Positions 7,834 to 16,393 of a DNA stretch of 64,000 nt are shown piece by piece. Where the stretch lies: the NCBI RefSeq assembly GCF_002019695.1, contig NZ_KV917376.1, positions 4,288,974 to 4,352,973 on the forward strand, in the 5' to 3' direction. Position 1 is the first letter of the stretch. Every line of letters begins with the position of its first letter. The stretch is from Evansella clarkii (lineage in GTDB: Bacteria; Bacillota; Bacilli; Bacillales; Salisediminibacteriaceae). The position numbers and the translations under genes are program-made. Below the pieces are notes generated by a model. It ran no database searches and was not told where the DNA came from. It was given only the letters and a program-made list of their open reading frames with translations.

Positions 7834-8589
7834 ATGAATAACGAAGAAAGTGTTGGATGTTATTTATTTTGTGTTTATCAGGGTGAACAAGATGCTGAGT
7901 ATGGGGAAGCAACTATGTCAGGGGTTTCGAGTAAAGTGAGAACCATTACCCATAACGGATTGAGCATGGTTGCCGCGGACCTTCCCGTAAAGATTTACGC
8001 GCCTAAAAAAGATGATCTTCTCGCACACCAGGAAGTAATAAACCAGGTCATGAAAGAACATTCTGTTATTCCAATGAGCTACGGAACAGTACTTTCCTCT
8101 GAAGAAGATGTGAAGCTTCTTATGGAAAAAATTGAACCACAGCTGAAGGAAACCTTTCCAAAAATCGAGAATAAAATAGAAGTAGGGTTAAAAGTTATTG
8201 CTAAAAAGGACTGGCTCGCTGAGCGTGTACATAAGGATCCACAACTTAATAAAATGAATCAGGTAACTGCAAAGGATTCCTATTACCGCCAGATAGAAGC
8301 CGGGGAGAAAGCAAAGAATTTTATTCACTCATTAAGGACAGAATACGAGACTAAGCTTGCATCGCCACTGGAAAAGCTGAGTGTCAGCACGAAACTGAAT
8401 GAGCCAGTCAGCGAAAGAATGCTGATGAATGCTTCCTTTTTGATTGAAAAATCAATGGAAGAAGAATTCGATAAGAAGGTAAATGAGCTGTACGAAGAGC
8501 TTAGTGATCAGGTCGATTTTAATTATTCCGGACCATGGCCTGCCTATAACTTTATTGAATTAAAATTTAAAGCGGAGGGTGCTGTATGA
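7834..8589 (+). CDS. gvpF: Gas vesicle protein GvpF (GvpF/GvpL family)
   Basis: 251 aa. VGCYLFCVYQG at the N-terminus, HQEVINQVMKEHSVIPMSYG around residues 65-84, and a C-terminal SGPWPAYNFIELKF are GvpF/GvpL hallmarks. GvpF is a minor protein at the vesicle surface involved in early assembly. I chose ATG 7834, with AGGAG at 7821-7825, over an in-frame GTG at 7825 that overlaps the Shine-Dalgarno. The stop overlaps gvpG by four bases (ATGA). Other bacilli carry both a gvpF and a gvpL; only this one is present here. Confidence 0.92.
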   Translation: MNNEESVGCYLFCVYQGEQDAEYGEATMSGVSSKVRTITHNGLSMVAADLPVKIYAPKKDDLLAHQEVINQVMKEHSVIPMSYGTVLSSEEDVKLLMEKIEPQLKETFPKIENKIEVGLKVIAKKDWLAERVHKDPQLNKMNQVTAKDSYYRQIEAGEKAKNFIHSLRTEYETKLASPLEKLSVSTKLNEPVSERMLMNASFLIEKSMEEEFDKKVNELYEELSDQVDFNYSGPWPAYNFIELKFKAEGAV

Positions 8590-8828
8590 TCTTTAAATTG
8601 TTTACCTGGCCGATCGATACAGTCAGATTTGTAGGGGAAAAAGTTTATGAAGAAGCTGAAAAGGAACTGTATGACCTCGAAGCAATTCAAAGAAAACTGG
8701 TTAACCTGCAGCTTCAGTATGAGATGAATGAAATCAGCGAAGAAGAGTTCCAGGCAAAAGAAGATGAACTGGTAGAACGGTATGAAATAGCAAAACAGCG
8801 TGAGCTTGACAGTTTAACAGACCAGTAA
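8586..8828 (+). CDS. gvpG: Gas vesicle protein GvpG
   Basis: 80 aa. The start MIFKLFTWPIDTVRFVGEKV and the following Glu/Lys-rich helical body with EISEEEFQAKEDEL match GvpG, a small assembly factor that accompanies GvpF. It overlaps gvpF by four bases. The last gene of the operon: a strong terminator starts three bases after the stop. gvpL, gvpS, gvpK, gvpJ, gvpT and gvpU, which normally follow in Priestia, are absent. Confidence 0.9.
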   Translation: MIFKLFTWPIDTVRFVGEKVYEEAEKELYDLEAIQRKLVNLQLQYEMNEISEEEFQAKEDELVERYEIAKQRELDSLTDQ

Positions 8829-8831
8829 TTT

Positions 8832-8856
8832 GTGCGGGGTCTGGCCCCGCACTATT
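8832..8856 (+). terminator. Terminator closing the gas-vesicle operon
   Basis: GTGCGGGG pairs with CCCCGCAC (8 bp, 5-nt loop) followed by TATTTT, immediately after the gvpG stop. Confidence 0.85.
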
Positions 8857-8956
8857 TTACTGAGCTCTTGACTTTCTTCTCTTTTTTAGCTTCTTCGTCC
8901 TTCCCTACTCTGTTTGCTGCGTTGAAGCAATTAATCCTGGTATAGAGGTGTGATTT

Positions 8957-9664
8957 ATGCTGGAGCAATTTTTCCATCCCGAAACATTCAGAGAAGATGC
9001 CATTTTCCTTTCCACGCCACACGTTGGAGTTCTAATCATTTTTTTCAGTGCCGTAATCTCGCTCTACCTTAACAGAAATAACCAGTATATTTATTCTGTC
9101 CGCTGGATTTTGCTCCTCATTATCATTATTTCTGAAATAAGTCTGCAAATCTGGAGCATGATAACAGGACAGTGGAGCATTCAGAACTATCTCCCCCTCC
9201 ACCTCTCTAATCTCAGCTTATATTTATGTGCTTATATGCTATGGAAAAATTCCTTTAAAGTCTTTGAAGTGCTGTATTTTTTCGGTATTGGTGGTGTCAT
9301 GCAGGCCTTATTAACTCCTGACTTATTTTATACGTTCCCTCATTATCGTTTTTTTCACTTTTTTCTCGCTCACATGGCTGTAGTACTTGGAATCCTTTAC
9401 ATGGTCTGGGTAAAGAAATACACAGTTACAATTAAATCAGCCATTAAATCTTATGCAGTTATAAATGTGATCGCCTTCTTTGTTTTTTGGATAAACCAGC
9501 TGATCGGTTCGAATTATATGTTCCTTTCAGAAAAACCGAGCGGCCCGAGTCTCCTTGATTACCTTGGCCCTTTTCCCTGGTATATATTTCAAATGCAGCT
9601 GATCGCTGCTGGAGTTTACCTGATTTTATATTTACCTTTCTATTTTAAAAATCGAACGGCGTAA
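8957..9664 (+). CDS. YwaF/TIGR02206-family integral membrane protein
   Basis: 235 aa with about seven hydrophobic segments. The conserved LPLHLSNLSLYLCAYMLW (about residues 75-92), FFGIGGVMQALLTPD, HYRFFHFFLAHMAVVLG and C-terminal GPFPWYIFQMQLIA identify the TIGR02206/YwaF family of Bacillota. Its function is unknown. RBS AGAGGTG precedes ATG 8957. It is separated from gvpG by the operon terminator and so is probably transcribed on its own. The 21-bp tandem array begins about 25 bp after its stop. Confidence 0.85.
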   Translation: MLEQFFHPETFREDAIFLSTPHVGVLIIFFSAVISLYLNRNNQYIYSVRWILLLIIIISEISLQIWSMITGQWSIQNYLPLHLSNLSLYLCAYMLWKNSFKVFEVLYFFGIGGVMQALLTPDLFYTFPHYRFFHFFLAHMAVVLGILYMVWVKKYTVTIKSAIKSYAVINVIAFFVFWINQLIGSNYMFLSEKPSGPSLLDYLGPFPWYIFQMQLIAAGVYLILYLPFYFKNRTA

Positions 9665-9690
9665 TAAAGTTAAAATCAAACTATTGGCAT

Positions 9691-9868
9691 TCCTTGTTGC
9701 GAAATAATATAGTCTTTTTGCGAAATCACAGGTTCTTGTTGCGGAATAACGTAGTCTTGTTGCGAAATCACAGGTTCTTGTTGCGATACCCCATTCCTGT
9801 TGCGAAGTCACACTCCCTTGTTGCGAAATCACACTCCCTTGTTGCGATACGGCATTCTTCTTGCGAAA
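9691..9868. repeat. Nine-unit degenerate tandem repeat, 21-bp period (TTGCGA core)
   Basis: TTGCGA (one TTGCGG) recurs at 9697, 9718, 9739, 9760, 9781, 9800, 9821, 9842 and 9861: a 21-bp period with two 19-bp steps. The consensus unit is close to CTTGTTGCGAAATCACA plus about four variable bases. Alternate units resemble each other (AAATCACAGG versus the ATACCCCA/ATACGGCA types). The array lies between two convergent genes and is open in frames on both strands by chance of the period. No known element recognised. Confidence 0.85.
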
Positions 9869-9899
9869 TTCCAATAGTTTTATTACTATACAAAAAATA

Positions 9900-9938
9900 G
9901 CCCCCAGCCTGCCTGGCAAATGTAACCGGGCTGGGGGC
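9900..9938 (-). terminator. Terminator of the hydantoinase/ATC-hydrolase gene pair
   Basis: GCCCCCAGCC pairs with GGCTGGGGGC across a 19-nt loop. On the minus strand it is followed by TATTTTTTG. It is downstream of the minus-strand gene ending at 10008. Confidence 0.85.
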
Positions 9939-10007
9939 AATAATTTATTTCTGCTTTAATATTTCCTGGGCAAGCGCAGGAAGCGACATATACCGATGGT
10001 TTTCCTG

Positions 10008-10802
10008 TTAGTTCCCACCGCTGCTATCGTGACTTTCTTTCATTTGAAAACGAAAATGGCAGACTCCTTCGTTCTCTTTCAAAATATATTTATCGTGCAC
10101 CACTTCAAATTTCGGATTATAGCCTGCAGCTACTGCCGGGTCAATCATATGGCAATAAAGAATGCCGTATTCCTCCATCCGGTCTTTTTTCCATTGATCT
10201 GCAAAAGCACATTTTGTAAAGCTCTGTTCAATCTCTCCTGGATGAAAGTCAGTGTCAAATGTGAAGAGTTCACTTCTTCCCATATCATAGTTAGTCAGAT
10301 AGTTATCTATGCCATTTGGTTCACCAACAGCTGCTGCTCTTCTGGCAATATCTCTTCCTCTCTCTTCCCCGAAACGGCGCACTGCTTCCATAGCAGCTTC
10401 CTCCCCTTCCTTACCGAACTTTAAAGAGGCTGCTCGCGAGATATAAGCAAACATTTTCGCCATCAGGGAATACATATTTAACGGTTCATTCCCGCGGCTG
10501 GCCATCATGCTTTCATATTTTTTAAACGATCGTTTAATTTTTTCACTTTTCTGTAAAACATCTTCTGTAAACAAATAATCCGCTGCTTCATCCAAAGTCT
10601 CTGAAATATCAGATGTAATACTTGTGCTCAGCGACTTTTTCTGATCATTATGCAGCTCTTTTAACCCTTCGTGCAGCAATTCTTCCCCTATTTTTCCAAA
10701 ATACTCTCCAAGCACAATTTTTAACTGTCTGTATAATTTTTCAGTAATCTCGTACATAGTGACGGGCCGTAAACTGTCAGCCTGTTTTCGTGTGTTTTCC
10801 AC
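10008..10802 (-). CDS. L-2-amino-thiazoline-4-carboxylate hydrolase-like protein
   Basis: 264 aa from GTG 10802, preceded by AAAGGAG at 10-nt spacing. An upstream in-frame start at 10853 would overlap the previous gene and lacks an RBS. The body, with GEERGRDIARRAA, then FTFDTDFHPGEIEQSFTKCA and CHMIDPAVAAGYNP, matches the ATC-hydrolase family (Pfam L-2-amino-thiazoline-4-carboxylic acid hydrolase). The family includes a Pseudomonas enzyme that opens the thiazoline ring on the way to L-cysteine, but most members have unknown substrates. It follows the M20 amidohydrolase by 22 bp, consistent with a two-gene catabolic operon acting on a ring compound or carbamoyl amino acid. The specific substrate is inference. 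Confidence 0.75.
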   Translation of the reverse strand: MENTRKQADSLRPVTMYEITEKLYRQLKIVLGEYFGKIGEELLHEGLKELHNDQKKSLSTSITSDISETLDEAADYLFTEDVLQKSEKIKRSFKKYESMMASRGNEPLNMYSLMAKMFAYISRAASLKFGKEGEEAAMEAVRRFGEERGRDIARRAAAVGEPNGIDNYLTNYDMGRSELFTFDTDFHPGEIEQSFTKCAFADQWKKDRMEEYGILYCHMIDPAVAAGYNPKFEVVHDKYILKENEGVCHFRFQMKESHDSSGGN

Positions 10803-10824
10803 GTTTCCTGCTCCTTTCCATTTT

Positions 10825-12138
10825 TCAAGATGTGCTGCACAACTTCTCTGCAAGATTTTTCAGCACATGGACCGCCTTCACACAATCATCCAGTGAGGAC
10901 CATTCTTTCGGGTTATGACTGATGCCTTCCCTGCTCCTTACGAAAATCATTGCTGCAGGGACATAGCGGCCCGCAATCATAGCATCGTGTCCTGCTCCGC
11001 TTGGAAGAAAATATGGCCTTATCCCTGCTGACTCAACAGCTTCCTTCACTTTTTCCTGCAAATCTCCACTGACAGGCACTGGCATGATCCTGATATTCTC
11101 ATTTTGATACAGGTTAATTCCCCTTTTATCGGCAATGGCTTCCGCAAGCTTACTCACTTCATTAACAAGCCGGTCTCTCGTTTCCGGATAGATATCTCTT
11201 ATATCAACTGTAAGCTGTACTCTGCCCGGAATGACATTAATTCCATTTGGTTCCACATGAAGCCGCCCTACAGTCGCAACAGCAGAATCACTTATACCGA
11301 GAGGAAGCTTTTCCAGCTCACTAACAAACTCTCCAGCCGCAGCCAGCGCGTCCGACCGGTCACCCATAGGTGTGTTCCCTGCATGTCCGGCTTCCCCTGT
11401 AAAAGTCAGCTCCAGCCAGCACGGCCCTGCGATACCAGTCACTATTCCAGCAGGAAGGTTTTCTCTTTCCAGCTGTTTCCCCTGCTCAATATGTACTTCT
11501 AAAAATGCGGCTATATCACGAGGGTTACGTTTTGACTCGAAGAAACGATCAACGGTAAGACCGTCTTTTTCAAGAACTTCCTTGAATGAATTGCCATGAT
11601 TGTCGGTGAGGTTTATCTGCCTTTTTCTGTCCGTCTCCCCAAACATCGCTGCACTCCCGAGGAGCCCGCTGTTAAACCTGGATCCCTCTTCTTCTGAAAA
11701 GATTACAGCCTCAAATGCTTTTTCAGGCTTAAATCCTGTTTCTTTCCATGCCTCGGCTACTTCAAGTGCAGCAATAACACCAAGAGTTCCGTCAAAATGG
11801 CCGCCATTTGGAACCGTGTCTACATGTGAACCACTCATTACTGCCGCTTCTCCGTCTTTCTTACCGGAAAGCCTTCCGATAACATTACCCGCACCATCTT
11901 CGTAAACCGCCAGGCCAGCCTGCTGCATCCATGTTTTTACTAATTCCTTGGCCCGGCGCTCTTCCGGTGAAAACCCCATCCTGTTTGAGCCGCCCTGCTC
12001 ATTCAGACCAATTCCCGCAAGCTCTGTGAGCCTTTTCGCAACTCTTTTTCCGCTAACTCCTGAGTAATCAAGTTCCCCATTGAAGTCTTTTAACAAATTA
12101 TTCAGAAACTTTTCCTGAAAATCTTTTATTGTATCCAT
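10825..12138 (-). CDS. M20-family Zn-dependent hydrolase (N-carbamoyl amino acid / allantoate amidohydrolase type)
   Basis: 437 aa. Metal-binding motifs: SHVDTVPNGGHFDGTLGV (His and Asp) near residues 103-120, FSEEEGSRFNSGLLGSAAM near 149-167, VHIEQGKQLE near 216-225, and the late AGHDAMIAGR. The lid domain holds GEAGHAGNTPMGDRSDALAA. This is the hydantoinase/carbamoylase family, which releases amino acids from N-carbamoyl derivatives or hydrolyses allantoate. AllC and N-carbamoyl-L-amino-acid hydrolase cannot be separated by eye. No other purine genes are nearby. RBS GAGGGGCGGGG precedes ATG 12138. Confidence 0.88.
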   Translation of the reverse strand: MDTIKDFQEKFLNNLLKDFNGELDYSGVSGKRVAKRLTELAGIGLNEQGGSNRMGFSPEERRAKELVKTWMQQAGLAVYEDGAGNVIGRLSGKKDGEAAVMSGSHVDTVPNGGHFDGTLGVIAALEVAEAWKETGFKPEKAFEAVIFSEEEGSRFNSGLLGSAAMFGETDRKRQINLTDNHGNSFKEVLEKDGLTVDRFFESKRNPRDIAAFLEVHIEQGKQLERENLPAGIVTGIAGPCWLELTFTGEAGHAGNTPMGDRSDALAAAGEFVSELEKLPLGISDSAVATVGRLHVEPNGINVIPGRVQLTVDIRDIYPETRDRLVNEVSKLAEAIADKRGINLYQNENIRIMPVPVSGDLQEKVKEAVESAGIRPYFLPSGAGHDAMIAGRYVPAAMIFVRSREGISHNPKEWSSLDDCVKAVHVLKNLAEKLCSTS

Positions 12139-12260
12139 TAGCCCCGCCCCTCACATTTCTCATCCTGGTATCTGTTAAAGTTACATTTTAACCGACTGCG
12201 GTACTCCATTGAATAGCCTGTACCTATGCTTTTCATTGTAACATCCTTTACCAGCATACA

Positions 12261-12296
12261 AAAAACAAACACCTGCTATACAGGTGCCATGTTTTT
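12261..12296 (-). terminator. Terminator of the kynUBA operon
   Basis: CACCTG pairs with CAGGTG around a 5-nt loop, extended by AACA/TGTT, followed on the minus strand by TTTTTTG. It lies just after kynA. Confidence 0.85.
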
Positions 12297-12307
12297 TATA
12301 TTTTGTT

Positions 12308-13156
12308 TCAAAGTTCCGTTCTGATATCCCATAATTCAGGGAAAAACCTGTGGTCAAGTACACGCTTTAAATAATTTACTCCGGAAGAGCCGCCTGTTCC
12401 CTGTTTAAAACCTATTATTCTTTCTACTGTTTTCATATGCCTGAAGCGCCACTGCTGCAGCCAGTCTTCGATATCTACCAGCTTTTCTGCAAGTTCATAT
12501 AAATCCCAGTATTTATCCGTATTTCTGTAAATCGCCGCCCAGGCCGCTTTTACTGACTCGTCTGATTCATACTGGTCTGTATAATCCCGTTTGATGACAC
12601 TTTCATTTACAGGGAAACCTTTTCTGATTAACGCTTTTATGGCTGCATCGTACAGCCCCGGTGAATGATATGCTTCTTCCAGCTGGCTGTGAAGTTCCGG
12701 ATCTTTTTCATAAATTTTTAGTACATGCTCTGTTTTATATCCGAGGGCAAACTCAATCATTCTGTACTGGAAGGACTGAAACCCTGAAGCCTGACCAAGA
12801 GAGTCTCTGAACTCCAGATATTCCGCTGGCGTAAGGGTGGAAAGGACATCCCACGCCTGAATGATTTGTGTCTGTGTTTTGGAGACTCTTGCCAATGTTT
12901 TAAAAGCTGTCTGAAAATCGTCTTCTTCAATGGATGCTATAGCAGCTTTCAGCTCATGAAGAATCAGTTTCATCCACAGTTCACTTACCTGGTGAATGAC
13001 GATAAACAGCATTTCATCATGGTGATCTGAGAGCCGTTTTTGTGCTGAGAGAATTTTATCAAGCTGGAGGTACTCACCGTATGTCATGTCTTTTGAAAAA
13101 TCAGTATGAATATGAGCTTCGTTATCAGCTGCTTTATACTTTTTCTGCTCTTCCAT
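12308..13156 (-). CDS. kynA: Tryptophan 2,3-dioxygenase
   Basis: 282 aa, the family's usual length. [20 protein letters not shown] (about residues 23-42), [20 protein letters not shown] (47-66, with the His of the substrate pocket), [19 protein letters not shown], and [20 protein letters not shown] (with the haem-ligand His) are all conserved. The heme enzyme opens the indole ring of L-tryptophan to N-formylkynurenine. Third gene of kynU-kynB-kynA, 48 bp after kynB; RBS AGAGGTGAC before the ATG. Confidence 0.95.
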   Translation of the reverse strand: MEEQKKYKAADNEAHIHTDFSKDMTYGEYLQLDKILSAQKRLSDHHDEMLFIVIHQVSELWMKLILHELKAAIASIEEDDFQTAFKTLARVSKTQTQIIQAWDVLSTLTPAEYLEFRDSLGQASGFQSFQYRMIEFALGYKTEHVLKIYEKDPELHSQLEEAYHSPGLYDAAIKALIRKGFPVNESVIKRDYTDQYESDESVKAAWAAIYRNTDKYWDLYELAEKLVDIEDWLQQWRFRHMKTVERIIGFKQGTGGSSGVNYLKRVLDHRFFPELWDIRTEL

Positions 13157-13204
13157 TTAGTCACCTCTAATATATTTATATATTACTTTATTCCAGGTCA
13201 GCTG

Positions 13205-13855
13205 TTACACAGTTCTGATTACTGCCCGTACAGGGCTGCCGTCACCGCCGGCAATAGCCAGCGGCAGTGCGATCAGTTCATAGTCTCCTGGCGGAACGTT
13301 ATCAAGCATAAGATTTTCCAGTATATAAATTCCGTTCTTATACAGCTGATGGTGAGCTTCCAGTTCTTTGCTGTCCAAAGGATCCACGGAAGGCACATCG
13401 AGTCCTGCCAGCCTGATACCGCACTCTCCGAGATAATCTGCTCCATCTTTCGTGATATAAGGAATTTCTTCCGGAAACTGTGCATGATTGTTAGGCACAC
13501 TTGTTTTAATAAGAAGTCTTTCCGTTCCCTCAACAGGAAGGCTGCTTAACGTCTCCCTGCTAAACACAGAAAACCTGGAAGCATCCACTACTCTGCACTG
13601 TCCAATATATACGTCAAGATCCAGATCTAAAATTCTTTCCCCATCATTTAAAAAGTGAAACGGTGCATCTGTATGGGTACCCAAATGTGTGCTCATAGTT
13701 ATTTTTCCGATGTTTACAGACCCGGTTTGTTCTTTTGTGGCAGATACATCATAAGCAAAAGGCGTGTCGCCAGGCCAGTGGGCTGTACTTTCCTTTAAAG
13801 GCATGGAAATATCAATCCATCCCCCGGCTGCTCTTTTTCTGTTATCTTCAGGCAT
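13205..13855 (-). CDS. kynB: Kynurenine formamidase
   Basis: 216 aa, cyclase/arylformamidase fold. The Zn-binding motif HLGTHTDAPFHF lies at residues 57-68 (His57, His61, Asp63, His67), and DISMPL and GDTPF precede it as in KynB. It hydrolyses N-formylkynurenine to kynurenine and formate. The start codon overlaps the kynU stop (TGATG), so translation is coupled. A second, distinct cyclase-family gene lies at 36307-36930. Confidence 0.92.
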   Translation of the reverse strand: MPEDNRKRAAGGWIDISMPLKESTAHWPGDTPFAYDVSATKEQTGSVNIGKITMSTHLGTHTDAPFHFLNDGERILDLDLDVYIGQCRVVDASRFSVFSRETLSSLPVEGTERLLIKTSVPNNHAQFPEEIPYITKDGADYLGECGIRLAGLDVPSVDPLDSKELEAHHQLYKNGIYILENLMLDNVPPGDYELIALPLAIAGGDGSPVRAVIRTV

Positions 13856-15138
13856 CAGGCAATCACTCCACGTTGATTTTCGTATTTTTCATACAGTCTT
13901 TTATCCATTATCCGTTTAAGGACAGTTACTGCTGTCCACACATCCCCATAACTGTTATATAAAGCAACTGGAGCAAGACGTATTCCATCCGGCGCTCTGA
14001 AGTCCGGGATTACCCCTTCCGCCTTTAATGCCTTACAAATTCTCGCTGCCTCTTTATGTTCCAGAAAAATATGCCCGCCTCTTCTCTTTTCATCTTGCGG
14101 GCTCCGGACTTTAAATCCGTATCCATCCAGTTCCTGATCCAGCGCCTTAAGCATAAATTCAGTAAGCTTCAGGGATTTATTTCTGACATTTTCAATTCCC
14201 GCTTCTTTAAAAATTTCCAGTGACCCGATTAGTGGCGCGGTACTGAGTATATTTGGCGTTCCTGTCTGGAAGGCACCTGCGCTTTCCTCATGTTCCAGAT
14301 CGTGCTCCATATCAAACTGCTTGTCCTTTTTTGAACTGAACCATCCCGCAAGTCCAGGTGCTTTTCCGAAATGACGCTTATTTACATAAAGGGCACCTGT
14401 TGCACCAGGCCCTCCGTTTAAATGTTTATATGTGCACCAGAACGCAAAATCCGTACCCCAGCGGCTTAGGTCATGAGGGACAGAACCTGCCGAGTGACAC
14501 AAATCAAAGCCGATTAGAATCCCTCGCTTATGGGCTTCTTTCGTCAGCCTTTCCATATCAAGTACCTGGCCGCTGCGGTACAATACACCAGGCAGGATTA
14601 TCAATGCCACATCCTCAGTCATCGCATTGATAATATCCTCTTCCTCCAGTGTATGTCCGTCCCGGCTTTCCACTTTTATCAAATCCCCTTCCGGGTCGCA
14701 GCCCTGCAGCTGGAGCTGGCTCTTTAAAGCGTAAATATCCGTAGGAAAGGCAAGACTGTCTGTAAGGATTTTTCTCCTGTTCTTTTCAGGCTTAAAAAAG
14801 GTAGCCGCAAGCTGGTGGAGGTTAATCGTTGTGGAACCAGTTACAATTACTTCATCTTTTTCAGCTCCCACAAGAGGAGCCATCTTCTCCCCGAGACTCT
14901 CTGCTAAATAAAACCAGGGATTGTCGCCTCCTGTCCAGCCATCAATCCCCAGCGTCTTCCACGATTCCAGAATATCTAAAAGGGATCCTTCTGCTCGTTT
15001 TGAAAGAAGACCAAGTGAATTCCCGTCGAGGTAAATTTTTTCTTCATTTATGTAAAACTCGTTTCTGTACTTCGCCAGCTCGTCCTTTTTATCCAGCTGC
15101 ACGGCTTTTTCCAGGCTTAACGGCCCGTTATTATTCAT
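13855..15138 (-). CDS. kynU: Kynureninase
   Basis: 427 aa, fold-type I PLP enzyme. [15 protein letters not shown] near residues 35-49, [31 protein letters not shown] (Asp and His near PLP) and [16 protein letters not shown] with the PLP Lys at residue 238 are diagnostic. It cleaves kynurenine to anthranilate and alanine, so the operon converts tryptophan to anthranilate; genes for further anthranilate breakdown are not in the window. First gene of the operon, with a near-consensus SigA promoter at 15186-15214 and RBS GGGGGG before the ATG. Confidence 0.95.
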   Translation of the reverse strand: MNNNGPLSLEKAVQLDKKDELAKYRNEFYINEEKIYLDGNSLGLLSKRAEGSLLDILESWKTLGIDGWTGGDNPWFYLAESLGEKMAPLVGAEKDEVIVTGSTTINLHQLAATFFKPEKNRRKILTDSLAFPTDIYALKSQLQLQGCDPEGDLIKVESRDGHTLEEEDIINAMTEDVALIILPGVLYRSGQVLDMERLTKEAHKRGILIGFDLCHSAGSVPHDLSRWGTDFAFWCTYKHLNGGPGATGALYVNKRHFGKAPGLAGWFSSKKDKQFDMEHDLEHEESAGAFQTGTPNILSTAPLIGSLEIFKEAGIENVRNKSLKLTEFMLKALDQELDGYGFKVRSPQDEKRRGGHIFLEHKEAARICKALKAEGVIPDFRAPDGIRLAPVALYNSYGDVWTAVTVLKRIMDKRLYEKYENQRGVIA

Positions 15139-15185
15139 TTTCAGCCCCCCTGATCTCAGAATACTTCGAATACATTTACTATAAA

Positions 15186-15214
15186 AGTATAAAACACGTT
15201 TCTCCCTGCGTCAA
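15186..15214 (-). promoter_or_regulatory. SigA-type promoter of kynUBA
   Basis: On the minus strand TTGACG (15209-15214), a 17-nt spacer and TATACT (15186-15191). This is a near-consensus vegetative promoter 48 bp upstream of kynU. An ATACTT/AAGTAT inverted pair overlaps the -10 box and the leader and could be an operator. Confidence 0.75.
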
Positions 15215-15264
15215 AGCCAACCTGCAGCTTACCAAACCAAGTTAAATAAATAAGCAAGAAAAAA

Positions 15265-15301
15265 GGACAAACTCTCCGTAACATTATCCGAAGGTTTGTC
15301 C
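15265..15301 (-). terminator. Bidirectional terminator downstream of the YitT gene
   Basis: GGACAAAC (15265-15272) pairs with GTTTGTCC (15294-15301). T-runs follow on both strands (TTTTTT on minus, ATTTTTTT on plus). Confidence 0.8.
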
Positions 15302-15333
15302 AGATATTTTTTTGGTGCCGTTAAGCCATCCTG

Positions 15334-16152
15334 CTATTCTCTTCTGAAGTTCCCCATTACTTCCATTGTCTCACTGACACTTACAAAGGCTTCCGGATCT
15401 ATCTCATAAATGATTGGCCGTACAATTGCCAGTTCATAGCGTGAGATTACAGTAAACAGAACTTCCCGTCTCGTATTAGAATATGCACCTTTCCCTTCTA
15501 TTACAGTTATTCCTCTTACGAGATTATTAAGAAGTTCTTTTTTCAGATCGTCCCCTTTGTTTGTGACAACCATGAGACTCAGTTTAATATGCCGCGTATG
15601 AATCCTGTCAATGACTATCCCTGTTATATAAATGGAAGCCATCGTGTAGAGAGCCAGATCCCATGCGAAAACAAATCCGGATATAAACACCACAATACTG
15701 TTCAGCGCGAAAATCAGTCCTCCAAGTGGAATATCCCATTTTTTTATCAGCATAAGGGAAACGACATCAAAGCCTCCTGTAGAACCGTAGTACTTAATAA
15801 TAAAGCCGATAGCAATACCCGCAATCACCCCGCCGAAGACAGCGGAGAGAAGAGCGTCATCTGTTACACTACGAACAGGAATGTACTGCATAGAGAAAGA
15901 AGTTACAAGAACAGAAAAAACACTGTTTCCAATAAACATCTTCCCCAGTTTCAGCCATCCCAAAATAAGGATAGGTATATTCAAAATTATAATCCAGATT
16001 CCGGTATTCAGAGGCAGCAAAAGACCAAACACCATTGCCAGACCTGTTACACCGCCCGTAAGTACTTCATGGGGGAGAAGGAACATATTAAAAGCGAACC
16101 CGAGAATGACAGAGGCTGCGAAATTTATAATGAGACGATAAATATTGCTCAC
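15334..16152 (-). CDS. YitT family membrane protein (DUF161 + DUF2179)
   Basis: 272 aa from GTG 16152, which has GGAG 8 nt upstream; a longer frame to 16239 lacks a convincing RBS. Five to six membrane segments, including FNMFLLPHEVLTGGVTGLAM and KYYGSTGGFDVVSLMLIKK, form the YitT membrane domain. The cytoplasmic C-terminal domain (ITVIEGKGAYSNTRREVLFT to the end) is DUF2179. Bacilli have several YitT paralogues of unclear function. The gene stands alone between its terminator and the nucleotidyltransferase gene. Confidence 0.88.
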   Translation of the reverse strand: MSNIYRLIINFAASVILGFAFNMFLLPHEVLTGGVTGLAMVFGLLLPLNTGIWIIILNIPILILGWLKLGKMFIGNSVFSVLVTSFSMQYIPVRSVTDDALLSAVFGGVIAGIAIGFIIKYYGSTGGFDVVSLMLIKKWDIPLGGLIFALNSIVVFISGFVFAWDLALYTMASIYITGIVIDRIHTRHIKLSLMVVTNKGDDLKKELLNNLVRGITVIEGKGAYSNTRREVLFTVISRYELAIVRPIIYEIDPEAFVSVSETMEVMGNFRRE

Positions 16153-16393
16153 AAAGAACACTCCAGTCGTGGATATTTTCCGGAAGAGCGAGCATGATAA
16201 GTCTGCTCCCTTATTAAAACAAAAGAGCCAACCGCGCACACGCGCATGTCAGCACTTTTAATTAACCCTATCGTTCTATTCCACTTAGAATAAATGTTTT
16301 AAACCGAGAATCCACTGGGGCAATAAATTTTATACAAAACATTAAATAATTATCTCCAGTCTTGATGGGTTTTTTGAATTGATTAGGAATTAG

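Noticed and set aside
9632-9940. Open frames on both strands through the 21-bp array (QQGSVISQQGSVTSQQ-type product)
   Set aside because: A 21-bp period is a multiple of three, so long open frames arise automatically. The minus-strand frame runs into the YwaF-like gene end and has no RBS.
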